DNA from: Selaginella moellendorffii
Lineage: Eukaryota; Streptophyta; Lycopodiopsida; Selaginellales; Selaginellaceae
Reading direction: 5' to 3'
Length of the DNA: 30,486 bases
Assembly (NCBI RefSeq): GCF_000143415.4
Contig: NW_003314490.1
Coordinates: 1,047-31,532, forward strand
Position numbers and translations under genes: made by a program. The notes beneath the pieces were generated by a model. That model was not told where the DNA came from and made no database searches. It was given only the letters and a program-made list of their open reading frames with translations. Position 1 is the stretch's first letter, and every line of letters begins with the position of its first letter. This document shows positions 9,349 through 18,798 of the stretch, piece by piece.

Positions 9349-10441
9349 GATCCCACCACCCTGCAGCGACAGGCAACCGCATGGCTGTTCTTGGTCGACG
9401 GTGTTTGAAGATCTTTAGCGCTTCCTCCTTGATTAGTTTCAGCAGCAGGGCAGCGTGGTGTTCTAGCGGTATATGACAGGATTCATCCTCCCAACGTGTC
9501 TGGAGATCCGTTTGGAAGCGGAGAAGGAGGGGCTGACTCATCGAGTAAGAAAGAGGGCCGACCTCGGCAAGGGAGTTTAGTGAGCGCGTCAAGGTAACGA
9601 AGTTGACTACCACTTCGATGGGCCGGTGGTCGGACTTTGGGTTGAAGTCGTGGAAGAGCAGCTCACGGACTACCTGTGTGTTTTTGGCCGGGACAAGCAC
9701 GTAGTCGATGATAGTCTTGCCCCGGTCTGGTCTGTCCGGGTCATCGTCTGTTAGCATCCAGGACTCATAGGTGTGTGCTGAGCTATGTGGGAATCTTTTG
9801 GTGCCGTTCAACACTATGAGATCTGCTGCAGATGCAAAGTCCAGGAAGCCCGGTCCTGTATCCGGTTGGAACGTGTCTCGTGCCCGGTCTCGGAGCCAGC
9901 ATAGCGAGCGGGGGATGACTTCATCCATCGTTTCCTGGGGCAAACTCTCTGATTGCCTTCGTCCGATGCGAGAGTTGAAGTCTCCAACGATGAGAACTAC
10001 TGCATTTTGACTCCATCGTTGGATTTCTTCGCCGATGGAGTCAAAGGGCTGCTCCTTTTGGCGTACGATGGTTGGCGGGAAGTAGGCCACTACAAGCAGG
10101 AGGTCACGTTGTCGGGGACTGCGAAACCTGATAGCCAGCCAATGGTTGTGTTCTCCCACTTTTTCTAGTGTGACATTCTGGGCAATCTCACGCTTAACAT
10201 AGATGGCGATCCCTCCTTTGCCGAAGGAGTGGTGTTCTGCAATCCAGTTCCAGCAGGAGTGAAGCTGAAAGGCTGGGAATTCAGGTAGTCTGGCCCTTTG
10301 GTGTTCCTTTGTCTCGACGAGGCAAAGCGCATCGCAGGTGCCGAACTCGGAGAGCCCAATTCCATCATTCCAGGGGTATCCGCAGATATTCCAGAAGAGA
10401 ATGCGGAGTCGGTCACGAGCTAATGGCCTGGGGGGGCGCAT
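9287..10441 (-). pseudogene. LINE ORF2 N-terminus, AP-like endonuclease domain
   Basis: Starts at a clear ATG at 10441. It has the EEP/APE endonuclease signature in order: LFWNICG (Asn), LVETKE (catalytic Glu), VLIVGDFNSRIGRR (Asp/Asn), IIDYVLV and SDHRPIEV (catalytic Asp-His pair). It then runs through GWWDHECQRLRRR, the usual start of the linker to RT, and stops at 9287 in sequence that is probably already the neighbouring gypsy element. All endonuclease catalytic residues seem present, but without RT the ORF cannot mobilise itself. Confidence 0.9.
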
Positions 10442-10684
10442 GGGGCTGGTGATCCCAGCAGCTTAGGTTTGCCTACCTTGCATTCTTCGATTAGGGTGGG
10501 TTCAGCAAGTCGCTCATACTGCATAATCCTGAGTTTAGTACGTTAGTCATCTTTGTGATCTATATCAGCGGTATATTCCTGTGGATAGCTAATTACCAAC
10601 AGTTAAAAGCCGGCTGTTAAGTCTAGCATTATCCTTAATATATTAACGGTTTGCCTTGCAAAATCCGTTTAGGGGCCGGTCAAC
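10442..10684 (-). other. LINE inter-ORF spacer
   Basis: 243 bp between ORF1 and ORF2 of the same element, with many stops in all frames and no recognised site. Confidence 0.6.
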
Positions 10685-12439
10685 TTAGTCTTCGTTCGCT
10701 GAGGGCGGGAAGTCTCTGTTGGGGAGGACAATCTGCAGTGATTGTGTGTGCTGCGATCCGAATGCCTCGCCCCATGGGTGTCGGTAAGTGGTACGTGGGG
10801 TGTTGTGAGGCTTCTGCGGATTGTCTGCGGCCATGCCTTTGTTGAGGAAGTCCAGGTTTAGGCGCAGGGCGTCATACCGACTTGGGGCCAATGATTTGGG
10901 AGGTGCCATGGCAGGGGGAGACTCAGCAAGGCGGGTTGTGTGCGGCAGTTGGCTCAGCTCAGGGTCACTGTCCTTGCTTGAGTCTTCCGTAGACGGGTAG
11001 TCTGGGTCGTCTCTGTCCCTACCTTGCAGAGAGGCCTCCTTAGCATGGCTTTGATGTTTTCTCCGGCGTCTGCTAGCTTCATCTTTTGTCCACTGTTTGA
11101 AGCAGGTCTGGAGGTACTGGGCGAGTTCAGCCTGCTGGGGGTGGGTATTTTCCTTGTTGTCCATGGGGATGGTCGCATGCTCACTTTGTCGATGCAAGCC
11201 GGGGGGTTGTCGGGTGCTGTCATGGCCCAAGAAGCGCCAGCCAGATACAAAATCAGGCGTGAGGTCTCCCCAGGTGGTTGGGATGTTGAGGTAGTGGAGG
11301 CGGACTTTGTGACCTTGTGGATCATGCAGATGGGTCGGGAGCGCAGTGGCGATTGAGATCTCTACTGTAAATCGGTCTTCCTCCTTATTGAAGTCCACTA
11401 GCTCACCAAGGGGTGCAAAGAAACGGAGCAGGTCTGTCCCTGGTGTAGGTTGTCCGGGGTCAAGGCGGATATGTAGCGGAAAGCAGCGTCCCAGAGGTCC
11501 TGACTCCGGTTCCCATTGCTGGACATATGCGTAGCTCCCTTGGTATGAGAACACGCCCTCGCCTAGGACGCGTCGCATCTCCCGGAATTTGAGGAAGTTG
11601 ACGGTAAAGAGATGACGACGGGGGCCCGGTTGGACTTGGAAGTGGACGCAGCCGTAGGTGGTATGAAGATGTTCTGTGAACCACCGGATGACGTCTTGTT
11701 TGTCTAGGATCGGATCATCGAGCGCAAGGAGGAGTGTGTGGATCTTGTGGTCGGATCGGGCATCAAGGTGGCCATATTGGGGTCGTGACTCTTTCACGGG
11801 CAGCTCCTGGGCAGTACTTGGCTTGATATTCTCCCCTGTTGTCTTGGGCGGCAGCTCTGTAGCCTGCGGAGTCTCCACGGCCTTGGTAACAGGTTTCTCC
11901 TGTGTGAGCTCTGCCGTCTTCACTGCCCGCTGTGGACCCTGGGCCTTCTTGGTGCCCTTGGTATGCCCTCGCTTCCCTGTTCGTCGAGCAGGGGAGTGAG
12001 ATTGATGCATGTGCTCTCGTTTCCGACGGTTTGTTCGGAAGTGGTCACGACCGCGTGAGGTACGCCCACGATCTGGCGAGGAAGGTCTGCGTGGCCCCTG
12101 CTGATCATACCGGTTCTGGGCAGACCCACGATAGTCGATATCCCGGTCGCGGTACTCTCTCCTGTCTCGTGGTGAGTGGCGGTCATGATATCTGGGATGA
12201 CTTCCGGAATCATGGGGGAGGGGTGAGTAGTAATCCGGTGATGGCGCAGCCTGCGGGGGAGGGGCTTGGTGGATAACGTAAACGGGGGCTGGATTGACAG
12301 GGGCTGGAGTCCCTTGGCAATTTGGTAAGTCGTAAAGCCTGAGTACCAGACTGCCATCATATTCAACACGATATCCATCCGTGTAACCAGCAAGAAGGTT
12401 GACACAAGAGGTACCGATGCCGCTAATCAGGTTGCACAA
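10685..12439 (-). CDS. LINE ORF1, gag-like RNA-binding protein
   Basis: About 584 codons follow a TAA at 12442-12440. There is no early ATG, so the true start is unclear and the 5' end may be truncated. The N-terminal third is rich in Arg, Ser, Pro and His (RDRRE, RGRDHFRTNRRKRE). The middle carries a segment resembling plant LINE ORF1 domains (TYGCVHFQVQPGPRRHLFTV, then LRFFAPLGELVDF). The C-terminus is basic then acidic (SRRRRKHQSH, EDSSKDSDPE). No CCHC zinc knuckle was seen. Its expected role is binding element RNA in the retrotransposition particle. Confidence 0.75.
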   Translation of the reverse strand: MCNLISGIGTSCVNLLAGYTDGYRVEYDGSLVLRLYDLPNCQGTPAPVNPAPVYVIHQAPPPQAAPSPDYYSPLPHDSGSHPRYHDRHSPRDRREYRDRDIDYRGSAQNRYDQQGPRRPSSPDRGRTSRGRDHFRTNRRKREHMHQSHSPARRTGKRGHTKGTKKAQGPQRAVKTAELTQEKPVTKAVETPQATELPPKTTGENIKPSTAQELPVKESRPQYGHLDARSDHKIHTLLLALDDPILDKQDVIRWFTEHLHTTYGCVHFQVQPGPRRHLFTVNFLKFREMRRVLGEGVFSYQGSYAYVQQWEPESGPLGRCFPLHIRLDPGQPTPGTDLLRFFAPLGELVDFNKEEDRFTVEISIATALPTHLHDPQGHKVRLHYLNIPTTWGDLTPDFVSGWRFLGHDSTRQPPGLHRQSEHATIPMDNKENTHPQQAELAQYLQTCFKQWTKDEASRRRRKHQSHAKEASLQGRDRDDPDYPSTEDSSKDSDPELSQLPHTTRLAESPPAMAPPKSLAPSRYDALRLNLDFLNKGMAADNPQKPHNTPRTTYRHPWGEAFGSQHTQSLQIVLPNRDFPPSANED

Positions 12440-12440
12440 T

Positions 12441-12929
12441 TACCACCTCGGTATTGAAGAAAAGCGCTGGAGGCATCCACCTTGGTTGAGAATTGAAAGA
12501 CCAGAAAACACAGTAGCAGCATGAGGCTCCTGCCATATTGAACCTGTTGAATTAAAATGTTATTCAATGAATCAGAAGCTATATATGTAGAGTGCATAGC
12601 AAATTACCTTGCTTGCTTGATATTTGTTGTGAGTCTGCAGATATCATTTTATACCTCGAGAAGTAAAGTTACTCACGTTTCTTAGAAATTGCTTTCAATC
12701 TCAAATTACAATTTGAACACTACTTCTAATAGACCAACTTCTTGTTGACCCAAAATGATATATCACATCCCTGCATTGAAATCCTTGCAGAATGGAGCTG
12801 GCTGTTTTCAAACACAATTGTTGAATAAAAATCATTCGTCAAAAATCTTTTGCTGTTTAGGGCCTCACATGTTGCATTTGGGGCAAAGTTTGCAGTCAAA
12901 CCAAAAGTTCTCAAAGCCCAAACAATGAC
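12441..12929. other. Gene-free stretch upstream of the LINE
   Basis: AT-rich DNA without a convincing ORF. It may contain the LINE 5' UTR, but no internal promoter or target-site duplication was found. Confidence 0.5.
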
Positions 12930-13465
12930 GGAGGGGTGATGAACGAGCTGTTCCCTCACTTACGACCTCCAGATAATGTTTTTGATACTAAGAACACCAA
13001 GGCAGGGACTGGCGTCGGTGACTGTTCCGATCAGTGCTAGACAGTGGCTGCTTCAGGCGATCCGGCTAAAAGACGATGAAATCCGCAAAAAGTTTGCGCA
13101 TGTTTTTAAATTTTTTTTTTCTCATCTGAAGGCGTGAATATGGAATCAAATCCTCAGTGCTGAGCCACTCAAGAATGCGGACGAGAACACTATCCCTCGA
13201 GTTCGGATGATCTGAGCAACAGAGCAGAATGCGTTAATCCCGAGTCAAATAGTGCTGCTTCGAGATTACAACCTGAAGCTCCTTGTCCAAGGAAATTTCT
13301 GCAGTCAAGTGAAAGATGCAGCAACACCAGATGAGAGAGTGTTTATTCCCATGGAGGACTTTGTCCAAGTACGCATTGTCAATGAGCTGCAGTAACAATT
13401 TGATGTATGTGCCGTAACTCTTAGGCAAACCAAAGTGCAATTGTGCAAGTTCACATACGATGCGA
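12930..13465 (+). pseudogene. Degenerate copy of the axonemal gene at 18799-21515
   Basis: Collinear with 19335-20115. It opens with GAACGAGCTGTTCC and TTACGACCTCCAGA, then TTTTTGATACTAAGAA, GACTGTTCCGATCAGTGCTA and ACAGTGGCTGCTTCAGGCGAT, and ends near ACTCTTAGGCAAACC. Remnants of the host gene's first and second introns are kept (TCATCTGAAGGCGTGAATAT; GTACGCATTGTCAATGAGC), so the copy arose at the DNA level and not from mRNA. It has an internal TAG in place of AAA (GCTAGACAGTGG), many indels and a large deletion after the first intron. Confidence 0.9.
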
Positions 13466-14103
13466 TAGGGTTAACTAAGTTTAGCATCAAAAATCCTATA
13501 AATCTTTAGTTTATTTTGAGTTCCCTAAATTCATAATAAGTCCAACCTAAACATTATAATCTTATGAAGAGACCGGTCTTAATCAGGATTAATACCAGCC
13601 TAACACATCAGCAAATGCCTTCCAGGCTGTCGGGAGTCTGTTAGCTGGCATGCCGATATGGCCTGGAAGACATTTATTGACGTATTAAGAGTCTGTTGAT
13701 GTGTTGGGAATTCAGGGAGTCTGTTGGGAATTCAGTTGATGCCGGAGCAAACTCAGGTGCAAGAGAAATCCTCGTGACAATAGTTCTAATGATTCTGCAG
13801 ACCGAGTCGGAGAATACAATGCTGATCTTGGAGATGGTGACAGTCATCGAGTCGGTGTTTTTAGTATGAAGAACAACATATTGTGAATTTAAATCTCGGT
13901 GATCTGGGGTGGCATTGTTCTTTTATTTTTGGAGGTGGACTTGATTATTCAATTTTGATGATTTAGGCTGTTAATTACCAATAGAATGTTTATAAATTAT
14001 TATTATTTTTCTGAAATTGCACTTACATAATAATATTCTCTGGTTGAACCGCTGGATTAGAATATCCTACAATCCTACAAGGTTGGAATATGCTAGCCTA
14101 GCC
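13466..14103. other. Gene-free stretch before the kinase gene
   Basis: No ORF was recognised. It holds short local repeats (GGAGTCTGTTGGGAATTCAG and a shorter variant around 13700-13735) and presumably the kinase gene's promoter. Confidence 0.5.
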
Positions 14104-14113
14104 CCTTAGGGTT
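14104..14113 (+). promoter_or_regulatory. Telobox next to the kinase start codon
   Basis: TTAGGGTTTT, the reverse complement of AAACCCTAA, lies about 12 bp before the proposed ATG at 14125. Teloboxes near transcription starts are common in plant promoters. A second one (AAACCCTAAA) lies just before the other host gene at 18791. Confidence 0.45.
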
Positions 14114-14124
14114 TTTTCTTTGCG

Positions 14125-16064
14125 ATGGAGAGGTTGAGAAGGGGGGCTGGGTTGGAGTGCTTCCTCCATTTCTGCGTGGTTGAGGAGGATGAATTTGTGG
14201 CGCCAGATGCGGATGCAGTGAAGCAGCACCCTTCTTGCAGGTCCGTGGTTGTAAGGCCCGGCACGACTCTTCTTGATGCCTTGAAGAAGATACGCAATGT
14301 TGGTCGAGTGGACGCCCTTGATCCGGAAGCGGGCTGGATGCAACTGGAGCCCGAGCTGCTGAGTGGCTTGTGCTTAGCCGGTGACACCTTCTATCTGAAA
14401 TGCATTCGCACTGCCTCAGGTATTCTTTCATTCTCCTGCTCCGTTGATCTGCTTTTATTTGAGTTATCATATTGCTGACAAATCTGTTTGCAGTGCCTGC
14501 AGCACCTCCTCCGGTTGTAGCACATGTTAGATCCGGTAAGCGTTGCATTTTGTAGGCGTCCGATGTGCTGTGTTTGATCCGTCGACCTTAGATACTTGTC
14601 GTTTTGCCGTTTGAGTTCTGATCTTGTTCTTTTTTCAGGAATGGAGTCTGAAGATCCTACTTACAGCATAATCCAGCACTACCAGCTCAAGGAATTACCT
14701 CCACTACATCAGTTGGAGGAGTGGGTGGTTACAAAGCCAGACGGCCTCGTTTTTCCCATAGCCGACATTTTCTTCGAGGCGTTCAGAAGTGTGAATTCTG
14801 AGATTCGTCTTTTTGAACGGGAGCACGATGGACTTTCCTGCACTTTACTCAGTTTATTCCTGCGGCCATTCCTTATGCTTCCCCCGACTGGACACACGGA
14901 GGCCTCCTACATACACTTCTGGGAGTCCCTCATTTCCGACATCATTGGTCTTTTCTGCGTCAGGTCTGTGATTACTTTTGGGAGTCCCTCATCCTTGATC
15001 TTTTCTGCCTCAGGTCTGTGCTTACGGATCGGGACACCAACTTGGATTCCAACACATCCGCCAAGCGACCGGACCGATTGATGTTTGTTGGCAACATCCC
15101 AGTGGGACGGGCCGAAGAGAAGAGGCCTGGTATTTCTGCTGCCATACCACTTCAAGAGCTCAGGGACAAGACAGAGTGGAGGTACGGAGGCGTTCCCTAC
15201 CTGTTGGCTTATTCAGCAATTGGTGGTAGCGTTACGTTTGTGGCACTTCATTCAAGGGACCCGTCGACGCGGGAGGTCTTGACTAAACAGCTGGTAACCC
15301 TTGACCTGTTTCAACTACGCGATCGTATCCGGCTTCTCGTCGTCCTCTTCAACATAGCCAGGTTGTTCCCCGTTTTAAGCAGGCTCTGCATTGAGTACGA
15401 CGTCGAGGCAGATTATTTACCAGCAACAACATCCGGAGACAAAACCGTGCAGCTTCAGGCGAAGAATGTCGTCAAGACGTATAAGGATTATGATACGTAT
15501 TGTACAGTCTTCAACATCTACGAGGCTATCAAGGATGTTCCTCGAGTTGAGATCTGTACAACCCAGAGAATCATTCAGGCTCGGAAGCGAAACAGGAGTT
15601 TGGACTACAGTTTAACTTTCGTACCCCGGGTGACGTTTCGTCAGAGAGCCAGGCCACTGAACAATTTGTTGCCGGCTCTTGTTCAAGTAGCAAAAACGCT
15701 GAACGAGCTTCACAATCGGGGCTGGGTTCATAGGGATGTCCACTGGAGAAATATTGGCAAGTTTGGCGGTGACTGGTATCTGATCGACTTCGATGAAGCT
15801 GCTATGGTTCCATGCATGGAGCCGCATTTGCTTTGTGAAGATGCGCATGCACCTGAGATGAGAACTGGGGAACATGGCTATCCAGTAGATGTGTGGAGTA
15901 TTGGCCATCTGATTGCAACCAGCAAGGTGCGATGTGATGGTGGGTTGCTACAGTTGCAGGACGAATGTTTGAGTGAGGATCCCTCTTCAAGGCCTACCAT
16001 GCGACAGGTTCTTTACAGGCTTCAGGAGCTGCCTGCCCTTCTCGCGCTCATGGGCAAGGTGTGA
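14125..16064 (+). CDS. Crinkler-like restriction-endonuclease-fold / protein kinase fusion
   Basis: Four exons (14125-14419, 14494-14535, 14639-14963, 15014-16064) join in frame to 570 codons. Residues 1-110 form a small header, possibly ubiquitin-like as in Crinkler proteins (low confidence). Residues about 115-265 look like a PD-(D/E)xK nuclease: Asp241 in KRPDRL and Glu255-x-Lys257 in GRAEEKRP. The kinase follows, with likely beta3 Lys375 (NVVKTY), alphaC Glu391 (NIYEA), HRDVHWRN (His460 on, with catalytic Asp and Asn), metal-binding Asp in LIDFDEAA (Asp479, DFD not DFG), and the alphaF segment GYPVDVWSIGHLI. No glycine loop is obvious. All catalytic residues appear present, so an active kinase is plausible. 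Nuclease-kinase pairs of this type are known in Crinkler-type proteins of oomycetes, fungi and some plants. The cellular role is unknown; defence, conflict or mobile-element biology are candidates. Confidence 0.75.
14964..15013 (+). other. 50-nt intron formed from a tandem duplication of exon sequence
   Basis: Exon 3 contains GGGAGTCCCTCAT followed by TCTTTTCTGCGTCAGGTCTGTG (from 14921 and 14949). The intron region repeats GGGAGTCCCTCAT and ATCTTTTCTGCCTCAGGTCTGTG (from 14980 and 14998). The second copy lacks about 9 bp. The two CAGGT sites sit exactly 50 bp apart and act as donor (after 14963) and acceptor (before 15014). Removal of 50 nt restores the reading frame between exons 3 and 4. Confidence 0.85.
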
Positions 16065-16333
16065 TCAACGATGGCTTGCTGAAAGAGCTGAAGTCTGTGA
16101 ATCTTAATCTGTGATAAAAGCTCAGACAATGTGACATCTTCTTCATCTGCTTCTTGTGATCAGGTCCTTGTAAAACTGATACGAGCAAGCGAAAGATTCG
16201 TTTGTGCTGCCTCCCTATATCTGCGTGATAATGCCCACAAACTTGCCTGCGACTCGGTAGAAGTGGCTTTAGTGTGCTTCGACGCTGATTGATTTTTATT
16301 TTAAGTGGTCGATACCACCTTACTGTTGGTGGT

Positions 16334-16354
16334 TATATATATATATATATATAT
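16334..16354. repeat. (TA)n microsatellite
   Basis: About ten uninterrupted TA units, followed by a TTCGACTCTTTT stretch that resembles an intron of the axonemal gene. Confidence 0.9.
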
Positions 16355-16356
16355 TC

Positions 16357-16425
16357 GACTCTTTTTATATATGTTTTTTAAGTGCAGCCAAGTAAAAGAG
16401 AGGATGATGTTGGTTGGAACAAGAT
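16357..16425 (+). pseudogene. Small fragment of the axonemal gene (intron plus exon start)
   Basis: TTCGACTCTTTT, an AT-rich gap, then AAGTGCAGCCAAGTAAAAGA and GAGGATG match 20207-20256, which is the end of the third intron and the start of the exon beginning PGKRED. This is a second degenerate relic of the same gene in addition to 12930-13465. Confidence 0.7.
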
Positions 16426-17055
16426 CTTGCAGGCAGTTTGCAAGAACCGAAGGGTTGAAGCAACGATTTTGTTTAAGATGGTGCCGGTACGAAGTCTTGC
16501 AGTATCGAATCGGAATCTGCAGAACGCAAATCTTTACTTTCGACCGCATGCTTAAGTGGGATGATCGTTCGTGGAACGGTGCTCTTATGGTGTTTTCTTA
16601 CAGCGATGAGATCGGTCACACATTGTTTCTAGTGTTTCAGAAGTGCCAGATTGTGACGCAGTGTCTTGGAACATCATGTTTCAAGCTTAAGAGTTGATGG
16701 GGCGTAACTTGGAAATTTGTTAGCTGCTTGCAAGAATCAGAACGATGTTGCTCGGGCTTTCCATGTTGCGAGCAAGAATGGGGAGTGCATCCACCACACT
16801 GGAAATGGCTTGTTAATCATTTTAGTAGCATTGCAAATCAAAAGTCAATTGTGCTCGTTATTTAAACACTCACTTTTCAAGAATCAAGATGAATTAACTA
16901 GCTTCGTAATGGTTATTAATTAGACTAACACTGACGTCAGCTTCAACTTCATTAACTCAATTCAATAAACAAATTGTATAACAAAATAAATTAGGAAAGC
17001 TTGAAGACCTCTACTCAAACCTTAGCATTCAGATCCCGGCCAGCCACATGTAAAA

Positions 17056-17084
17056 ATGCCACGTGTACATACAACACGTGGCAT
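17056..17084. promoter_or_regulatory. Paired G-box inverted repeat
   Basis: ATGCCACGTG and CACGTGGCAT face each other across 9 bp, placing two CACGTG cores 14 bp apart centre to centre. G-boxes bind bZIP and bHLH factors in plants. No gene start is recognised nearby, so function is open. Confidence 0.5.
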
Positions 17085-17439
17085 GTACGACCCTTACAAA
17101 TAACTTAAAACCCTATCATTTGACTTAATTTACGTTTTATTAACTAAATTTCATTCAACGAACTCGGAGAGAAGCCACAGACAAGCAAGAAGTGATCATC
17201 GCTATCTGCAGTTTCATCCCTTGCAATGTATACGTTGTAGTGATTTTGCTCCTTTTCCCTAGGTTTTTCCTTTCTTGTAGCTGCGAAGGGAGCGCGTTCC
17301 TTGCTTCTGACTTATCCGTCTTCCCAGAGTATATATAACCGGTATGCATTTTCTGGAAAGCTAGGTTTTGTTTGTGATCAGTACTTGATCATGGTTCCTC
17401 TTGTTGCTCAGTCGGGCGATGGTCGGGAATCATAGTGAG

Positions 17440-18078
17440 CATAGTTGCACGCAGACTCGTCCACGCTGTTTTGCGGATGTCTGCGGACGCGTCCGCGAAA
17501 CGCGTCCGCAGACGCGTCTGCCCGTTCACGGATTAAAAAAATTAAAAAAAAACCCTCTGTAACCCTATTCCTCGTTTGACAACAGAGATCAGGTGGGTGT
17601 TGGAGTGGGTATTGTAGAGATGGCCGATGCAGAGTGGGAGCATGTGGTAGTGATTGGCATTGACCCAACCACTAGGATCAAAAAATGGCAATGTAAGTAT
17701 TGTTCTGGTACATTTCAAGGAGCAGCCAAGAGGTTGAAGGAGTTAGAAGCAATGAGGCCGTTCTCTTCTAACACTGTGGATGATGAAGAACCCATGGATG
17801 CCAATGAAGAAATGGAAGAAGAAATTGAGGACAACGAGGAAGACAAGGAGGTTTTTGAGAACATGAGGAGTTTGACAACATTTTATTAATGTTTTAATGT
17901 GTTCTGTTCCTGTGTTTTTTTTATTGTCTCAGAATGTTTTTTCGGAAATTTTTAAAAAAATAAAAAAAATTAAAAATAGGGTAAAACACGCAAACTCGTC
18001 CGCGGCATTTTGCGGACGTCTGCGGACGCGTTTGCGATGTCCGCGTCCGCAGCCGTCTGCAGACAAGGTGCAACTATG
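17440..18078 (+). mobile_element. Non-autonomous hAT element with 8-bp target-site duplication
   Basis: Perfect 11-bp terminal inverted repeats (CATAGTTGCAC at 17440-17450, GTGCAACTATG at 18068-18078) are flanked on both sides by ATAGTGAG (17432-17439 and 18079-18086). Eight-base duplications are the hAT hallmark. Both ends carry subterminal clusters of GCGGACGTCTGCGGACGCG-like motifs in inverted orientation, as expected for transposase-binding repeats. The 639-bp size and remnant transposase ORF show that it is an internal-deletion derivative. Confidence 0.93.
17620..17889 (+). pseudogene. hAT transposase remnant, BED zinc finger
   Basis: Starts with MADAEWEHVVVIG at an ATG and contains TRIKKWQCKYCSGTFQGAAK, the first half of a BED finger with its Cys-x2-Cys pair. 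The expected His pair is missing, and the frame jumps to an acidic tail (EEMEEEIEDNEEDKE) typical of the spacer in hAT transposases. The catalytic RNase-H-fold core and the dimerisation domain are deleted. At most it would make a short DNA-binding peptide. Confidence 0.8.
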
Positions 18079-18086
18079 ATAGTGAG

Positions 18087-18798
18087 GGAGGAGAAATGGT
18101 TTCCGTCTTTTAAAAGCTATATGGAATCCAAGAAACGAGCGGCGTGTTTGAATCAAAGCCGGGTTTTGAGCACTTCAATCTTCCACGGTGTGGTATAGGC
18201 CATGGGATCGGGATCATTCGACCTCGACGATCAGCCCACCCAGGTTCAAGAGGCTGAAACGGTGAAACCCATGCATCGGCAGGAATTGTGGTGGAAGTAA
18301 GAGGCGATCACTTTGAGGGAACCCAAGATCAGATGAATAAGAATCTAGGCGAAGAGCAGCGGGCGATGATGAATCCAGTGGGGCTTTGAAGACGACTGAA
18401 CAGTTGTCTTCGAGGATGGCCAACAGCGTTGTTGATCGTCAAGGATAAGGGTCGAACATTGACAGCGATCCATCTGCTGCTGTTTCGAGTGAATTAGCGG
18501 CAGCAACAGTAGCGGATCCTCGCAATCATATCATATAATTCTGTGGCTGCAAAACGCGATTTGAGGATTTCAAAGTTGCCCAGCCAAGGTTCCGGACATG
18601 CAAAACAAGGATCATTCATGGTGGGAAGCTCAGACATCCCCGCAAAATTCAACACTCAGTCAGCTGATCTTTTTTTCTTTTCCTTTTTCTGTTTTTAATA
18701 CTATTAAATCACCATATGACCGTTGATAACGGTTTTTGAGGTCTTCAGCCGACAAGGGGGTGTAGTTCGTTAGGGCATTGTATCCCCTTAAACCCTAA
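18087..18798. other. Gene-free stretch before the axonemal gene
   Basis: Short frames only, such as one starting ATGGGATCGGGATC at about 18201 that runs 32 codons. It may hold 5' untranslated exons of the downstream gene. A telobox (AAACCCTAAA, 18791-18800) lies at its end. Confidence 0.45.

Larger units (their letters stand above)
9300..12440 (-). mobile_element. LINE (non-LTR retrotransposon), truncated before its RT
   Basis: Two ORFs in LINE order on the minus strand: an ORF1/gag-like protein (12439-10685), then a 243-bp spacer, then an ORF2 that starts with an AP-endonuclease domain and ends after the WWDHEC motif where gypsy sequence begins. Reverse transcriptase, 3' UTR and poly(A) tail are missing. 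Which element arrived first cannot be decided from one junction. Confidence 0.85.
16065..17431. other. Mostly gene-free stretch after the kinase gene
   Basis: Contains a (TA)n run at 16334-16354, a short fragment of the axonemal gene at 16357-16425, an ORF-like stretch at 16425-16697 of no recognised family, a G-box inverted repeat at 17056-17084, and AT-rich spacer. No gene is supported. Confidence 0.5.

Noticed and set aside
16425-16697. A coding exon after the kinase gene.
   Set aside because: The frame is open, but no family, splice partner or repeat elsewhere was recognised.
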